Notes: generated by a model from the sequence alone, not told the origin. A DNA stretch of 64,000 nucleotides from Gammaproteobacteria bacterium (GCA_022360445.1 JAKSCV010000068.1:186001-250000), one strand, 5' to 3'. Shown: positions 29,360 through 38,432, counted from the first letter of the stretch. Numbers and translations are program-made.

Positions 29360-29425
29360 GCATGAGAGAAGCTCACAACATAATAAGTCGTATTTAGGCA
29401 GAGACAGCAATAGTACCGGCATTCG

Positions 29426-30412
29426 TCACGGGCTGGTTCTTAAATCCGCGATAGCCTGACCCATCTTAAGAGAAACATCTGCTCGAAGTGAGTCATTCCA
29501 CTGAACCGTATCTGGAAACAATAGAATCACCGTAGAGCCCATATTAAATCGGCCCATTTCAGCGCCTTTAGTAAGAGAAACGGATTGCTCTGAATAATTG
29601 ATGCGATGAACGGCTTTACCAGCCGGAGGTGTCACCAGACCTGCCCATACTGTCTCAATGGCGGCAACATTAATCGCACCCACGAGAACCATGGCCATCG
29701 GTCCGGCTGACGTTTCAAACAAACTGACAACGCGCTCATTGCGCGCAAACAAGCCAGGCAGGGCGCGTACAGTGTAAGGTGCAACACTAAACAGTCGGCC
29801 GGGCACATGAACCATGTGTGTCAGATGTCCTGCCAATGGCATATGAATTCGGTGGTAATCTTTGGGTGATAAATAAATGGTTGCAAAGTGTCCGTTTTCA
29901 AAAGGCACTGCCAAGTCATTGAAGCCGCCTAACAGCTCGTGCAGGGAGTAGTCAATGTTTTTGGCCTGAAAAATACGGCCCTGTGTGATTCGGCCTGCTT
30001 GCGAGACCGTGCCATCAACAGGGCTAACAACTGTTGCTTCGCCTGCAGCAATCGGTCGACTGCCGGGTTTTAGCGCTCGGGTAAAAAAAGCATTAAATGT
30101 CGGGTAGGCTTTAAAATCGGGCTCAGCCGCTTCCGCCATAACAATTCCGAAGTGATGACTGAACCAGCGCATAACAGGGACAGCTAACGGCGATTCAATA
30201 CGGGTGAGCTGGTACACCAGCCGCGAAATCAGATGATGAGGGAGTAGATGAAAAGGCCAGGTTTTTATTTTATCGATCAATGTTGAACTCACATCCGTTT
30301 GTGTTAAAGACAAGGCTTTGTCGCCGTTGGTTTCAGGTTTGCGGTTGGGTATTACACTTACAACCGTGACAACGAGGCCAATAAGCAAAAGAATAAAAAA
30401 GATTTTTTGCAT
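29426..30412 (-). CDS. psd: phosphatidylserine decarboxylase proenzyme
   Basis: 328 residues. N-terminal membrane anchor (about 1-22), the conserved SPVDGTVSQAG, YLSPKDYHRIHMP with catalytic His, and the autocleavage site GRFNMGSTVILLF near residue 290, where Ser becomes the pyruvoyl group. The usual LGST reads MGST here, a conservative change. It decarboxylates phosphatidylserine to phosphatidylethanolamine at the inner membrane. Convergent with the EF-P operon and divergent from prmB. Confidence 0.9.
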   Translation of the reverse strand: MQKIFFILLLIGLVVTVVSVIPNRKPETNGDKALSLTQTDVSSTLIDKIKTWPFHLLPHHLISRLVYQLTRIESPLAVPVMRWFSHHFGIVMAEAAEPDFKAYPTFNAFFTRALKPGSRPIAAGEATVVSPVDGTVSQAGRITQGRIFQAKNIDYSLHELLGGFNDLAVPFENGHFATIYLSPKDYHRIHMPLAGHLTHMVHVPGRLFSVAPYTVRALPGLFARNERVVSLFETSAGPMAMVLVGAINVAAIETVWAGLVTPPAGKAVHRINYSEQSVSLTKGAEMGRFNMGSTVILLFPDTVQWNDSLRADVSLKMGQAIADLRTSP

Positions 30413-30565
30413 TTTTTAGGAATAGGATTGTGGACCAACCCGTGGTGCATGCTGTAAAAACGAGAAGCATAACGTTTTTTTTCTTTCACGTCAGGCCTAA
30501 ACCGTTTACCTTTATTTGCTTTGGCCACGTTGGTGTCCGTTTTAAACCATGAATGTCTTTGCGCT

Positions 30566-31477
30566 ATGAGTCAATTAACCGATCATCACAACCCTGTCTC
30601 CTTACTGGATATGATCCGCTGGGGTGAACACTATCTGGAACAGGCAGGGCTTGCCTATGGGCACGGAACAGACAACCCCTTCGATGAAGCGGCCTGGATT
30701 GTTTTACATGCTGTGGGTATCGCCCCTGACGTGGTTAAAGTTGATTACGCACGCGTGCTTACTGAATCAGAAATTGCGGCTGCCAAAAAATGGTTGTCAG
30801 AGCGAGTAGAAACCCGCCTCCCGACGGCCTATTTAACACACCAGGCCTGGTTTGCCGGGCTGGAATTTTACGTTGATCCACGCGTACTGGTTCCCCGGTC
30901 GCCCCTGGCCGAGTTGATCCTTGACGCCTTTTCATCAGTAACCGACCCACAGGGTATTACCCGGATACTGGATATGTGTACGGGCAGTGGGTGTATTGCT
31001 ATTGCCTGCGCGTATGTCTTTGCTGAGGCGGATGTGGACGCGGTTGATCTTTCCGCAGACGCACTTGATGTCGCTAAGATCAATGTCAAAAAACATCAAG
31101 TTGAAGGGCAAGTGAACCTGGTCCAAAGTGATGTGTTTGATCAGGTTCCACATCAACCATACGACTTAATCCTGAGTAATCCACCGTATGTTGATGCATC
31201 TGAAATGCAGGCGTTAGCCGATGAATACCGGCATGAACCCTCATTGGGATTGGCAGCGGGGGAAGACGGGCTTGAGATTGTTGTGGAAATTTTGCGGCAG
31301 GCCTGTAATTACCTGAGCGAAGAAGGTTTACTGATTGTGGAAGTTGGCAACAGTGCAGAAGCGCTGGAAGCCAGATTTCCACACATTCCTTTTCAGTGGT
31401 TTGAGTTTCAATCAGGCGGTGAGGGGGTTTTTATGCTCACTGCCGAAGACTTACGCAAACATGCCGCACAGATCTGA
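30566..31477 (+). CDS. prmB: ribosomal protein uL3 N5-glutamine methyltransferase
   Basis: 303 residues from the ATG at 30566 (an upstream TTG at 30521 would add 15 unlikely residues). N-terminal helical domain with YGHGTDNPFDEAAW, the substrate-proximal FYVDPRVLVPRSPLAELI, SAM motif ILDMCTGSGCIAIACA and the catalytic NPPY in LILSNPPYVD. It methylates a glutamine of ribosomal protein L3. In many relatives aroC follows; here a minus-strand small gene follows after 143 bp with no clear terminator. Confidence 0.92.
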   Translation: MSQLTDHHNPVSLLDMIRWGEHYLEQAGLAYGHGTDNPFDEAAWIVLHAVGIAPDVVKVDYARVLTESEIAAAKKWLSERVETRLPTAYLTHQAWFAGLEFYVDPRVLVPRSPLAELILDAFSSVTDPQGITRILDMCTGSGCIAIACAYVFAEADVDAVDLSADALDVAKINVKKHQVEGQVNLVQSDVFDQVPHQPYDLILSNPPYVDASEMQALADEYRHEPSLGLAAGEDGLEIVVEILRQACNYLSEEGLLIVEVGNSAEALEARFPHIPFQWFEFQSGGEGVFMLTAEDLRKHAAQI

Positions 31478-31620
31478 ATCGGGCACTGAAGCCAATCATC
31501 AAGGTAAAAGCGCTGACTCAGTTTGTATTGACTCCGCTATTTTGGTCAGATTACTCGAATGGTTGAGCAAAAGGGATGTTAGCGATAAAAAAATGCCCGC
31601 TTTCCCGCTTTAATGAATTG

Positions 31621-31983
31621 CTAAGCGTAGGCGTTTGTTTTAAGCCAGCCGAGTGCTTCCTTAAACGTTCTAAATAGTTGAACGGGTTTACCTCTGTTTC
31701 GGGCCACGGTTTCCAGAAAGTAGGGGTCGTTAAGGGTGTTATCTGAAGTGATCACAGCAAATTGATACTCACTCGGTAATGACGAGCCAAATTCATAAAG
31801 CTCCATAGTATCCAGTAATTTGTTTTGTTGCCTTGCATCGACTAATACTTGAGAGCATTTCGTTTCTTTTCTTATTTGGATGACCTGCGCCAAGGAATTT
31901 TTCCAGTCATCAATGGTGGTTTTTCCGAAGGATTCCACTTTGATTACATCAATGTTATCTAGGTAAGCTACGGTCTCTGGCAT
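31621..31983 (-). CDS. small SpoIIAA/STAS-like protein
   Basis: 120 residues, alternating alpha/beta pattern with DWKNSLAQVIQIRKETKCSQVLVDARQQ and QLFRTFKEALGWLK, typical of SpoIIAA-like (STAS/CRAL-TRIO-like) single-domain proteins that are often found alone in proteobacteria. No catalytic residues stand out. Monocistronic. Function unknown. Confidence 0.6.
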   Translation of the reverse strand: MPETVAYLDNIDVIKVESFGKTTIDDWKNSLAQVIQIRKETKCSQVLVDARQQNKLLDTMELYEFGSSLPSEYQFAVITSDNTLNDPYFLETVARNRGKPVQLFRTFKEALGWLKTNAYA

Positions 31984-32084
31984 AGCTGTGACTTTTATGA
32001 TTTGGATAAAGATACGGCTAAATCACTAAGGTTTGGGAGATCCAAAACAATGAGTGATACTTTGGATCTTTTCTGCTGTATGAG

Positions 32085-32656
32085 CTAGTTTTGTGCTACC
32101 CAGCGCTTCGTTATTTTAGCGACGCATTCACCAAATTGTTGAGCCGTTTCGAGGTCGCCGGGTAGAGCCTTCTTCAGGACTTGAATCTGAGGGTGATGGC
32201 GCCATTCAACCACCAAATAGTTAATATCATTTCGGTTGGTCGCTTGAGTATTTGACGGCATCATGCCCGTTCTGACCCAGACCATGCCGTGTTGCATCGC
32301 TAAAGTAAACATTTTGTGAAGTGCGGATAGCTTGTCACCATTATAATGAGGCCGAGTTGGTAAACTCCGCTGCAAGCTTATCTTTCCAGTCTTGCACAAA
32401 CCCCGGCTTGCTTGAGGCATCGGCAAACTTCTTAAATTGCCAGGATGCTGACCTCATATAAGTGGGTGAACCAAAGACAATAGTGTCGAAATCCTTCAAC
32501 AAGCCCCAATCTTGATCCGAAATATCACCTTCCTGATTGATCGAGTAGAGTGTTGATGTTGATACCGGGAACGGCTTTTATACCGGCATGAAAAGCTTCT
32601 GCTTGTTTCTGGGTGTGTCCATAGCCGCTGTGATAAACAATGGTGATTTGTGCCAT
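32085..32656 (-). pseudogene. frameshifted flavodoxin/NAD(P)H:quinone oxidoreductase-like gene
   Basis: The minus strand starts MAQITIVYHSGYGHTQKQA, a flavodoxin phosphate-loop N-terminus, and runs about 40 codons to a frame break near 32545-32555. It continues in another frame as SINQEGDISDQDWGLLKDFDTIVFGSPTYMRS, breaks again near 32340 (TNSAS to YNGDKLSALHKMF), and ends PGDLETAQQFGECVAKITKRW. A third local shift near 32170-32215 leaves MAPSPSDSSPEEG out of frame. Each piece matches the expected order of a WrbA/flavodoxin-fold reductase, so one intact gene has decayed, unless the indels are sequencing errors. Confidence 0.75.
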
Positions 32657-32786
32657 TTAAGCGCCCTCGTGTGTGATCTTGAAAGTAACTTGCGGTAACA
32701 ACTGAACGGGGCAATCAAACCTTAAGTACACTAGAAGTGCTGTGTCATCAACCAATGGGTCTGTTAATTGAAGTGCTCATCCTTTT

Positions 32787-34004
32787 TTAGAACAGAACCG
32801 AGAATAGAGTGGCAGCTAAAGACCCAGCGATAACAATTAGTGGTGACAATCGCCATAGCCTCAACATCACGAGCCCCATTATACTAATAACGAGGTCAGT
32901 ACCTGAACGTATGGCTGCTATAAAAATAGGGTCATACAGAGCAGCTCCCAGTAATCCCACCACCGCCGCGTTGATGCCTGCGATAGCATAATTGGCCGTA
33001 GTGAATTGGGAAAGCCTTTGCCAGAAAGGCAATATTCCCGAGATTAGTAAGAATCCAGGGAGAAACATAAAACTGAAGGCAACAGTAGCACCCCACCAGG
33101 GGCTGGTTTCAGTCGGGATAAGGGCTCCGAGGTAGGCCGAAAAAGCGAACATGGGCCCTGGTATCATTTGTGCTGCACCATAACCGGCAAGGAAATCTTC
33201 CTTACTTACCCAACCGGGTTGTACGATAGTTTCTTCCAAAAGTGGCAAAACCACATGTCCGCCGCCGAAAACCAAAGCCCCGGCTCGGTAAAACGATTCG
33301 GCAATCGAAAATAGTTCGGGCAGAAACGGTTGAGTTAAGGGTAATGCGATTAGAATGAAAAAAAACAAACCTAAAAGTATGCCTCCAAGGTGCTTACTGT
33401 AAAAGATCCGGATGCTGGCTTTCCCCACTGAGGTAGGTTCTCGACATAAGAGTAACCCTGCTATTCCGCCGATGGCGACTGCAACAATCTGGAACCAGGC
33501 TGTATCTGCTAACAACACCATACTGGTGATGAGTGCCGCGAGCGTGCGTCGTGTGGTGTCGGGACACAGTGTTTTTGCCATGTTCAAAATGGCATCGGTA
33601 ACGATAATAAAAGCAACCAGCTTTAAACCATGTACGGCAGCTTCGCCAATGGGGTTAGATAAAGCAGGCAGTAAAGCCGCAAAGCCCACTAATAGCAAAA
33701 CAGAGGGTAACGTAAATGCAACGAATGCTGTGATTGCGCCAGGCCAGCCTGCACGTAAAAGTCCAAGAGCGAACCCCAACTGGCTGCTTGCGGGCCCTGG
33801 GAGGAATTGACAAAGGGCCAGGAGCTGGCTGAATTGGTTCTCTGTTACCCATTGTTTTTGTGTCACTAAGGCGTTACGAAAATAACCCAAGTGCGCGATA
33901 GGTCCGCCAAAGGAGGTCAACCCGAGAGTGAGAAAGGTTATGAAGACTTCCAGGATGCCGTCGTTTTGGGTTAACTGTTTAACAGGAGGAGACATAAGCA
34001 TCAT
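32787..34004 (-). CDS. chrA: chromate transporter, two-domain
   Basis: 405 residues with about ten to twelve membrane spans and the duplicated CHR motif: FGGPIAHLGYFR (about 34-46) in the N-terminal half and FGGGHVVLPLLEE (about 247-259) in the C-terminal half. ChrA effluxes chromate, probably in antiport with sulfate uptake or proton-motive force. No chrB regulator is adjacent. An AT-rich non-coding gap of about 390 bp lies upstream. Confidence 0.9.
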   Translation of the reverse strand: MMLMSPPVKQLTQNDGILEVFITFLTLGLTSFGGPIAHLGYFRNALVTQKQWVTENQFSQLLALCQFLPGPASSQLGFALGLLRAGWPGAITAFVAFTLPSVLLLVGFAALLPALSNPIGEAAVHGLKLVAFIIVTDAILNMAKTLCPDTTRRTLAALITSMVLLADTAWFQIVAVAIGGIAGLLLCREPTSVGKASIRIFYSKHLGGILLGLFFFILIALPLTQPFLPELFSIAESFYRAGALVFGGGHVVLPLLEETIVQPGWVSKEDFLAGYGAAQMIPGPMFAFSAYLGALIPTETSPWWGATVAFSFMFLPGFLLISGILPFWQRLSQFTTANYAIAGINAAVVGLLGAALYDPIFIAAIRSGTDLVISIMGLVMLRLWRLSPLIVIAGSLAATLFSVLF

Positions 34005-34340
34005 TCTTCGGTGGCGGTTATTGTTTTCTTCGGTCTGGAAAGGCGATTCTGTATTCCTTATCCAGCAGTATTTAACAACCAGATGATAGTTTGATTAATT
34101 GAGGGATAAGTAGCCAAATCAATATGCAACCCGGCTAATTTTCAGCATCACTCTGGTTCATTTGCATATCAAATAAGATTGGGTGTGTACCTCAGGGTTA
34201 GGTGTTAGGGTGTCCTCAGTAGCCAGTGCTACCCAAGTGCGAACAGGATTTGTGGCTGAACTGAGTGGCATGACCGGCATGTCGTACGCACATAACGCTA
34301 GTTTGTGTCGCTTTAAGTAATGAAATATCTTAGATGTTAT
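34005..34340. other. non-coding gap upstream of chrA
   Basis: No supported gene. It must contain the chrA promoter (minus strand). I see no recognisable metal-regulator palindrome; the T/G-rich stretch near 34190-34220 is unexplained. Confidence 0.4.
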
Positions 34341-34371
34341 AAGTCATGCCCAGCCAATCGGGGCATGACTT
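34341..34371 (-). terminator. strong hairpin terminator after the tautomerase gene
   Basis: Perfect 11-bp stem AAGTCATGCCC (34341-34351) / GGGCATGACTT (34361-34371) with a 9-base loop, 26 bp downstream of the minus-strand tautomerase stop. The flanks are A-rich before and T-rich after on both strands, so it may act in both directions. Confidence 0.7.
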
Positions 34372-34396
34372 TTGTGGAGATACAAATAGATGAAGC

Positions 34397-34600
34397 TTAA
34401 CTTTTTATCTTCCGCAACTCGGTGACTTGGTCATAACCAATACCCCAGTTATCAGTATTTACCTCATCAATGACAACAAAGGTCGTTTGTGGATTTTTAC
34501 CCAACACATTAACCAAAAGATCAGTGGTGCCTTTTATAAGAGCCTGTTTTTGTGCTTTGGTGACGCCTTCATCGGTTATTTTGATGTTGATATAAGGCAT
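34397..34600 (-). CDS. 4-oxalocrotonate tautomerase-family protein
   Basis: 67 residues starting MPYINIKITDEG: after Met removal Pro becomes the catalytic N-terminal base of the tautomerase superfamily. The rest has the family pattern KQALIKGTTDLLVNVLGKNPQTTFVVIDEV. It interconverts keto/enol or related isomers. GAGGAG lies before the ATG. About 130 bp separates it from the NTF2-like/GST pair, so it may be part of the same detoxification unit. Confidence 0.85.
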   Translation of the reverse strand: MPYINIKITDEGVTKAQKQALIKGTTDLLVNVLGKNPQTTFVVIDEVNTDNWGIGYDQVTELRKIKS

Positions 34601-34730
34601 ATGAACTCCTCATTTAAACGTTAACTCTAAATAGATACTGACATGTATGTGTTCTAACAAACGAGTATCACCGTTCTGTACAAATCTATGAATTGTCCGG
34701 CCGTGTGCGACTGGGCAATCGCTGGATAAA

Positions 34731-35105
34731 TCAGACTGGTTGTTCGATGATTTGGAAGACTTTTGCAATAATGCGCCATTGATCAGCCTCTTTAAGCAAT
34801 GTGAGAAAGTCGACAAAATCCCGTTGTCCAATTGAACAACGGACTCGTGCGCGAGCCGTGTTGTCACCGGCGAACTCAATGGCATCGATAAAGTCTCGCC
34901 TCGGTTCATCTCGTGATGCTGGAGACTTTCGCTGAGCAATGACCTTGAAATAAGTGTTCATATCACGATACAGAGGTGGATTTTCGTCGGCTGTGGCATA
35001 GATTGCTTGGGGATGGAAAACGACCTTGATTTTATCGACATCGCATTCATACAATGCATCAAAATACATCGTCAGCACCTGACTGACGGCCTCAAAGGGT
35101 CTCAT
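34731..35105 (-). CDS. NTF2-like (lumazine-binding/SnoaL type) protein
   Basis: 124 residues from the ATG at 35105, which overlaps the GST stop by 4 bp (ATGA); a longer frame reaches 35204 but would lie inside the GST gene. The cone-shaped alpha+beta pattern (MYFDALYECDVDKIKVVFHPQAIYA ... FLTLLKEADQWRIIAKVFQ) is typical of NTF2-like proteins. No catalytic residue is obvious. Coupled to the GST gene, so likely controlled by the divergent HxlR regulator. Confidence 0.7.
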   Translation of the reverse strand: MRPFEAVSQVLTMYFDALYECDVDKIKVVFHPQAIYATADENPPLYRDMNTYFKVIAQRKSPASRDEPRRDFIDAIEFAGDNTARARVRCSIGQRDFVDFLTLLKEADQWRIIAKVFQIIEQPV

Positions 35106-35731
35106 GTTGTGGCCCCCTCTGAGATGAGTCTTTCGGTTACCATCGCTTGGATAACGGCAGGGCGTTGGCTGATGCGTTGGAAAAATGCATTCGTATTGGG
35201 CCACTGCTCTAACGAATGATCAATAAAGCGTGACCAATTCAAAATCACAAAAGCGTAAACATCCGCCACACTGAAGGTTTGACCTGTTAGAAAATCGTAT
35301 CCCTGTGATAAACGGGATTCGAGTGTAGTAATCCGGCGGTCAATTTTTTTGAGAGCAGTTGTCTTTTCCTCATCTGACAGTTCAAGCTCTGAGAAAAATG
35401 GGCCATAAGCCTTGTGTAATTCAGAGGATAAAAAACTCAGCAATTCTTGTAGGCGAACGCGTTTGAATGAGCCACTTTCGGGAACGAGGCGACTCTGAGG
35501 TTTTAAATCACCCAAGTACTGCAATATGGCCGCATTTTCTGTCAAGACCTCACCAGTTGTGAGGATCAGTGCAGGTACATAACCATTTGGATTGGTATCG
35601 GTGAAGGTGTGGCCATGCTCGGTTTTATTGGCTGCAGTATCTACTTTTATGAGCTCGAAGGGATGATCTAATTCATTGAGGATAATATGTGCGGCCATGG
35701 AACAGGCGCCTGGTTTGTAGTAAAGTTTCAT
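35102..35731 (-). CDS. glutathione S-transferase
   Basis: 209 residues: thioredoxin-fold N-terminal domain (MKLYYKPGACSMAAHIILNE, with Ser/Cys near position 10-11 as in beta-class GstA) with the G-site NGYVPALIL and LTENAAILQYL, and an all-helical C-terminal domain with the conserved SVADVYAFVIL. It conjugates or reduces electrophiles with glutathione. Divergent from the HxlR regulator across a palindromic region. Confidence 0.87.
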   Translation of the reverse strand: MKLYYKPGACSMAAHIILNELDHPFELIKVDTAANKTEHGHTFTDTNPNGYVPALILTTGEVLTENAAILQYLGDLKPQSRLVPESGSFKRVRLQELLSFLSSELHKAYGPFFSELELSDEEKTTALKKIDRRITTLESRLSQGYDFLTGQTFSVADVYAFVILNWSRFIDHSLEQWPNTNAFFQRISQRPAVIQAMVTERLISEGATT

Positions 35732-35787
35732 TAATTTCTCCTGATCATTAAGTGTGGGAAGGAGATATGATATCTACTAAACATTAA

Positions 35788-35819
35788 GTTACCAGGGGTA
35801 ACCTAAATAAATAGGTTAC
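35788..35819. promoter_or_regulatory. three-half-site operator between GST and HxlR genes
   Basis: GTTACC (35788-35793) and GGTAAC (35797-35802) form a perfect inverted repeat with a 3-base spacer. The overlapping GTAACC (35798-35803) pairs with GGTTAC (35814-35819) across 10 bases. Three copies of one half-site in the 115-bp divergent promoter region suggest the binding site of the HxlR protein. Confidence 0.6.
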
Positions 35820-35846
35820 TGCCAGGAAACCTGGATACATAAATTT

Positions 35847-36200
35847 ATGGGACTGAGCGTTAGAAAAAACAGGAGTCCGAAGCCTCCGGAACCTTGCGCA
35901 TTAACCCAGTGCATGGGCGTGATTGCTGGCGCATGGGCACCCAACGTGGTGTGGTGTTTACGGTCTGGGCCTCGTCGTTTCAATGAATTGCGAATCGATA
36001 TTCCACCGATTTCTGCAAAAGTGTTGTCTCAACGTCTTACCGAATTACAAGAGCGAGGTGTGTTGACGCGGCACGTGCGACCTACATCGCCTCCGTCTGT
36101 GGAGTATGAGCTGACAGATTTAGGCCAAGAGCTGATACCTGCTTTGGATGCGATAGTAAAAGTGGGACATAAGCTAAAAGTACAAGGGAAGCTTCCCTAA
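35847..36200 (+). CDS. HxlR-family transcriptional regulator
   Basis: 117 residues, winged helix: GAWAPNVVWCLRSGPRRFNELRIDIPPISAKVLSQRLTELQERGVL is the characteristic HxlR/MarR-like DNA-binding core. The N-terminal CALTQCMGVI holds two cysteines; in several HxlR regulators a Cys at this place senses quinones or electrophiles. Divergent from GST/NTF2, with a likely operator between, so it probably controls detoxification and itself. Confidence 0.82.
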   Translation: MGLSVRKNRSPKPPEPCALTQCMGVIAGAWAPNVVWCLRSGPRRFNELRIDIPPISAKVLSQRLTELQERGVLTRHVRPTSPPSVEYELTDLGQELIPALDAIVKVGHKLKVQGKLP

Positions 36201-36263
36201 AAACGTGTGTGGTGGTGTACTTAATCTGGTAATCAGCGCATTGTTTATGTTCTGCTCATGAGC

Positions 36264-36280
36264 GGTACATCTGTTGTACC
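36264..36280. repeat. small perfect hairpin downstream of HxlR gene
   Basis: GGTACA (36264-36269) / TGTACC (36275-36280) with a 5-base loop, flanked by an outer CTGCT / AGCAG pair (36252-36256, 36281-36285). It may terminate the HxlR transcript; no T run is present. Confidence 0.25.
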
Positions 36281-36352
36281 AGCAGTTATCTTCTCCACGC
36301 ACACATCATGTCAAATATTAAGACTCCAATGATCCAGCCAGCTGATGTGATA

Positions 36353-36625
36353 TCAGTCGCAGTGTTTATCCAGGTAATTTCTGACGAAACCCTCATTTTT
36401 TAATTTGCCCAATTTTTCTAAATCGAGATCCACAATCAGGGTGATTTCAATATTGGGCGTAGTTTCTGCCATGACTGCAAGCGTGCCAGTTCAGGAAGCT
36501 CAACGTCGTAACAAATTAATATTCCGATTTTTTCGAAGTCGGTGTTAAAAACAGTAGGATGATCTGCACCTTGCATAATCCAGCCGCGTTTGTCATGAAG
36601 TGTGGGGCGAATAGAGCGCCAGACC
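36353..36625 (-). pseudogene. nitrilase/carbon-nitrogen hydrolase remnant with internal deletion
   Basis: The minus strand keeps a stretch reading GWIMQGADHPTVFNTDFEK, then IGILICYDVELPELARL, containing the nitrilase catalytic-cysteine motif LICYD. About 40 bases later, in a different frame, comes AETTPNIEITLIVDLDLEK then LGKLKNEGFVRNYLDKHCD and a stop at 36353, which is the nitrilase C-terminal end. Roughly 100 or more codons between them are missing, as is the N-terminus. No upstream start is left. The gene is dead. Confidence 0.65.
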
Positions 36626-36934
36626 GCGTTGGTAAATCGGAATGAGTCAACTCATGCAGCATGACGTCAATAAAACGCCCTCCGGCAAACTTGGGGCAAT
36701 TCATAGGTTGTTGTTTTGCAGATTTTCCATTTCACACGTTCATGCCTCAATAGTTGGTAAAACCTCGACAACGGCAATAGCCGTTGCCTCATTGGCTTGT
36801 ATTGTCTTCCGTGGTCAGCTTTGGCCTGAATAGCTTCTCGGGTTAAGTCGCTCCTAAAAGCCGCAAAAATGGACAAAACTCTCAGTAATCTCTTTGATAA
36901 GGTTTGCAAAAAATCAAACCATAAGGAGATCACT
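36626..36934. other. non-coding gap before the START-like lipoprotein
   Basis: No supported gene; it probably includes decayed 5' sequence of the nitrilase. A perfect hairpin CAACGGC (36769-36775) / GCCGTTG (36780-36786) with an AATA loop lies in the middle. The last bases hold AAGGAG for the next gene. Confidence 0.4.
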
Positions 36935-37531
36935 ATGAGCATTTATAAAAAACTACTTCTTTGCGTCGCATTTTTATCCTTGGCAGGTTGTGCGACCAAA
37001 ATGTTACCTACTCAACAAACAGTTGATGATCGTCATATTGGCAGCTTAAAAATTGATGAGTTTACTCAGTCTAAACAATATGCCATCAGTGCTGCGCACT
37101 TAAATGCTTCCCCCGAAACTGTATTTGCAAAAATTTCCGATCACAAAAACTTACGTGATTGGGTGCCAATGATTGATCATTTGGTTGAAGTTGATCATTC
37201 CAAATCGGTTACCCCTGGCCAACCCAATGTGGGCACTGTACGTATTTGTGATTTCGGTGGTGATACGTTAGTGGAAGATATTCGTTACTGGCAGGACGGT
37301 GTGGGTTATGCCTATAGCGTTCGTGATAGCGACGATGTGGCTGTAACTAATCATCTGGGCGTGATGTGGGTAGAAAGCGATCAGAAAGGTGGTTCTTATT
37401 TAGTCTGGAGACAATATTTCGAAAAAAAATCTTGGTCTCTAAAGGCGCAAATAATGCCATTCATGATGTCTTATGTCATGGATAACGCCATGGAAAATTT
37501 AGTGGAAGAATGGGGCGGTGAAGTTCTTTAA
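36935..37531 (+). CDS. lipoprotein with SRPBCC/polyketide-cyclase-like domain
   Basis: 198 residues from the ATG at 36935 (AAGGAG upstream; the longer frame from 36869 lacks a site). Lipoprotein signal MSIYKKLLLCVAFLSLAGC with lipobox LAGC, so it is anchored to a membrane. The rest shows a START/Bet v1-like fold (ISAAHLNASPETVFAKISDHKNLRDWVPMIDHLVE, then VGTVRICDFGGDTLVEDI). Such domains bind hydrophobic ligands. The AraC-GyrI regulator follows after 40 bp and may be its controller. Confidence 0.7.
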   Translation: MSIYKKLLLCVAFLSLAGCATKMLPTQQTVDDRHIGSLKIDEFTQSKQYAISAAHLNASPETVFAKISDHKNLRDWVPMIDHLVEVDHSKSVTPGQPNVGTVRICDFGGDTLVEDIRYWQDGVGYAYSVRDSDDVAVTNHLGVMWVESDQKGGSYLVWRQYFEKKSWSLKAQIMPFMMSYVMDNAMENLVEEWGGEVL

Positions 37532-37571
37532 AGCTTGAGCTGTAGTTACACGGTAAAAGGGGGAATAAGCG

Positions 37572-38432
37572 TTGTTGGCGCGTTTTTACAGAGCAGTGGG
37601 TTATATTGAACGTAATTTGGACAGACCGATTCGTTTAAATGAGGTTGCCGCTGCGGCCAATTATTCTCCCTACCATTTCAGCCGTATGTTTAAAGCAATG
37701 ACCGGCGATAGCGTAACCGAATATGTGCGTCGTCGTCGTTTAACGGTCGCTGCTGATCGGTTATTAGCTGATGGTGAAATTTCTTTAATGCAGTTAGCGT
37801 TGGATGTAGGTTTCGAAAGCCAAGAATCTTTTACCAAAGCATTCAAGAGCATGTTTAATGTGACGCCGGGCAATTATCGTAAGAATAAAGACCCGATGCG
37901 TTTACTATATCGCGATCCCTATGGGCATAGTGAGCATATTCATCTTTCTTATCAATTAGAAAAAGAACCGGAGATTATTACGCGGCCAGGCATGAAGGTT
38001 GTGGGTATGGCTCACAATTTTGTTGATAGAGATTTAAGTCTTAAGGAAGTCTGGTCCGGTTTTAAGCCAGAGATGGATGGCGTTCCCAATCGAGTTGGAA
38101 AGTTAGGCTTCGGTATTTATGAAGCCTATTATGAGGCGGGCGAGGAAGTTGGCTTTACCTATTGGTGCGCCGTTGAAGTGAATAACTTTGATGAAGTGCC
38201 AGAAGGTTTTCAAGCACGGGAAATTCCAGAGCAACAATATGCGGTTTTTTTGCATCGCGGACCGTTGCCTAATTTGCACAAAACCTTGAAATATATCTGG
38301 GGTAGTTGGTTGCCAAAATCAAAATACGAGTACGTAAGTTCTCCAGAGTTGGAAATCTATCCTGCAAATTACGTCGCAACGGAAAAAGATGCAGAGTTAC
38401 AACTATATATTCCTATTAGTCTTCAGCCGTAA
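37572..38432 (+). CDS. AraC-family regulator with GyrI-like effector domain
   Basis: 286 residues. Two helix-turn-helix units at the N-terminus (about 1-100: NEVAAAANYSPYHFSRMFKAMTGDSVTEYVRRRRL and MQLALDVGFESQESFTKAFKSMFNVTPGNYRK), then a GyrI-like small-molecule-binding domain (about 125-286), the Rob plan. The TTG start at 37572 has AAGGGGG eight bases before it. Probably responds to a hydrophobic or toxic compound and controls efflux or the preceding lipoprotein. The 3' end overlaps the convergent SDR gene by 17 bp. Confidence 0.82.
   Translation: MLARFYRAVGYIERNLDRPIRLNEVAAAANYSPYHFSRMFKAMTGDSVTEYVRRRRLTVAADRLLADGEISLMQLALDVGFESQESFTKAFKSMFNVTPGNYRKNKDPMRLLYRDPYGHSEHIHLSYQLEKEPEIITRPGMKVVGMAHNFVDRDLSLKEVWSGFKPEMDGVPNRVGKLGFGIYEAYYEAGEEVGFTYWCAVEVNNFDEVPEGFQAREIPEQQYAVFLHRGPLPNLHKTLKYIWGSWLPKSKYEYVSSPELEIYPANYVATEKDAELQLYIPISLQP

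Noticed and set aside
31335-31613. 92-codon frame over the 3' end of prmB
   Set aside because: Out of frame with prmB, no motif and no start site; chance overlap.
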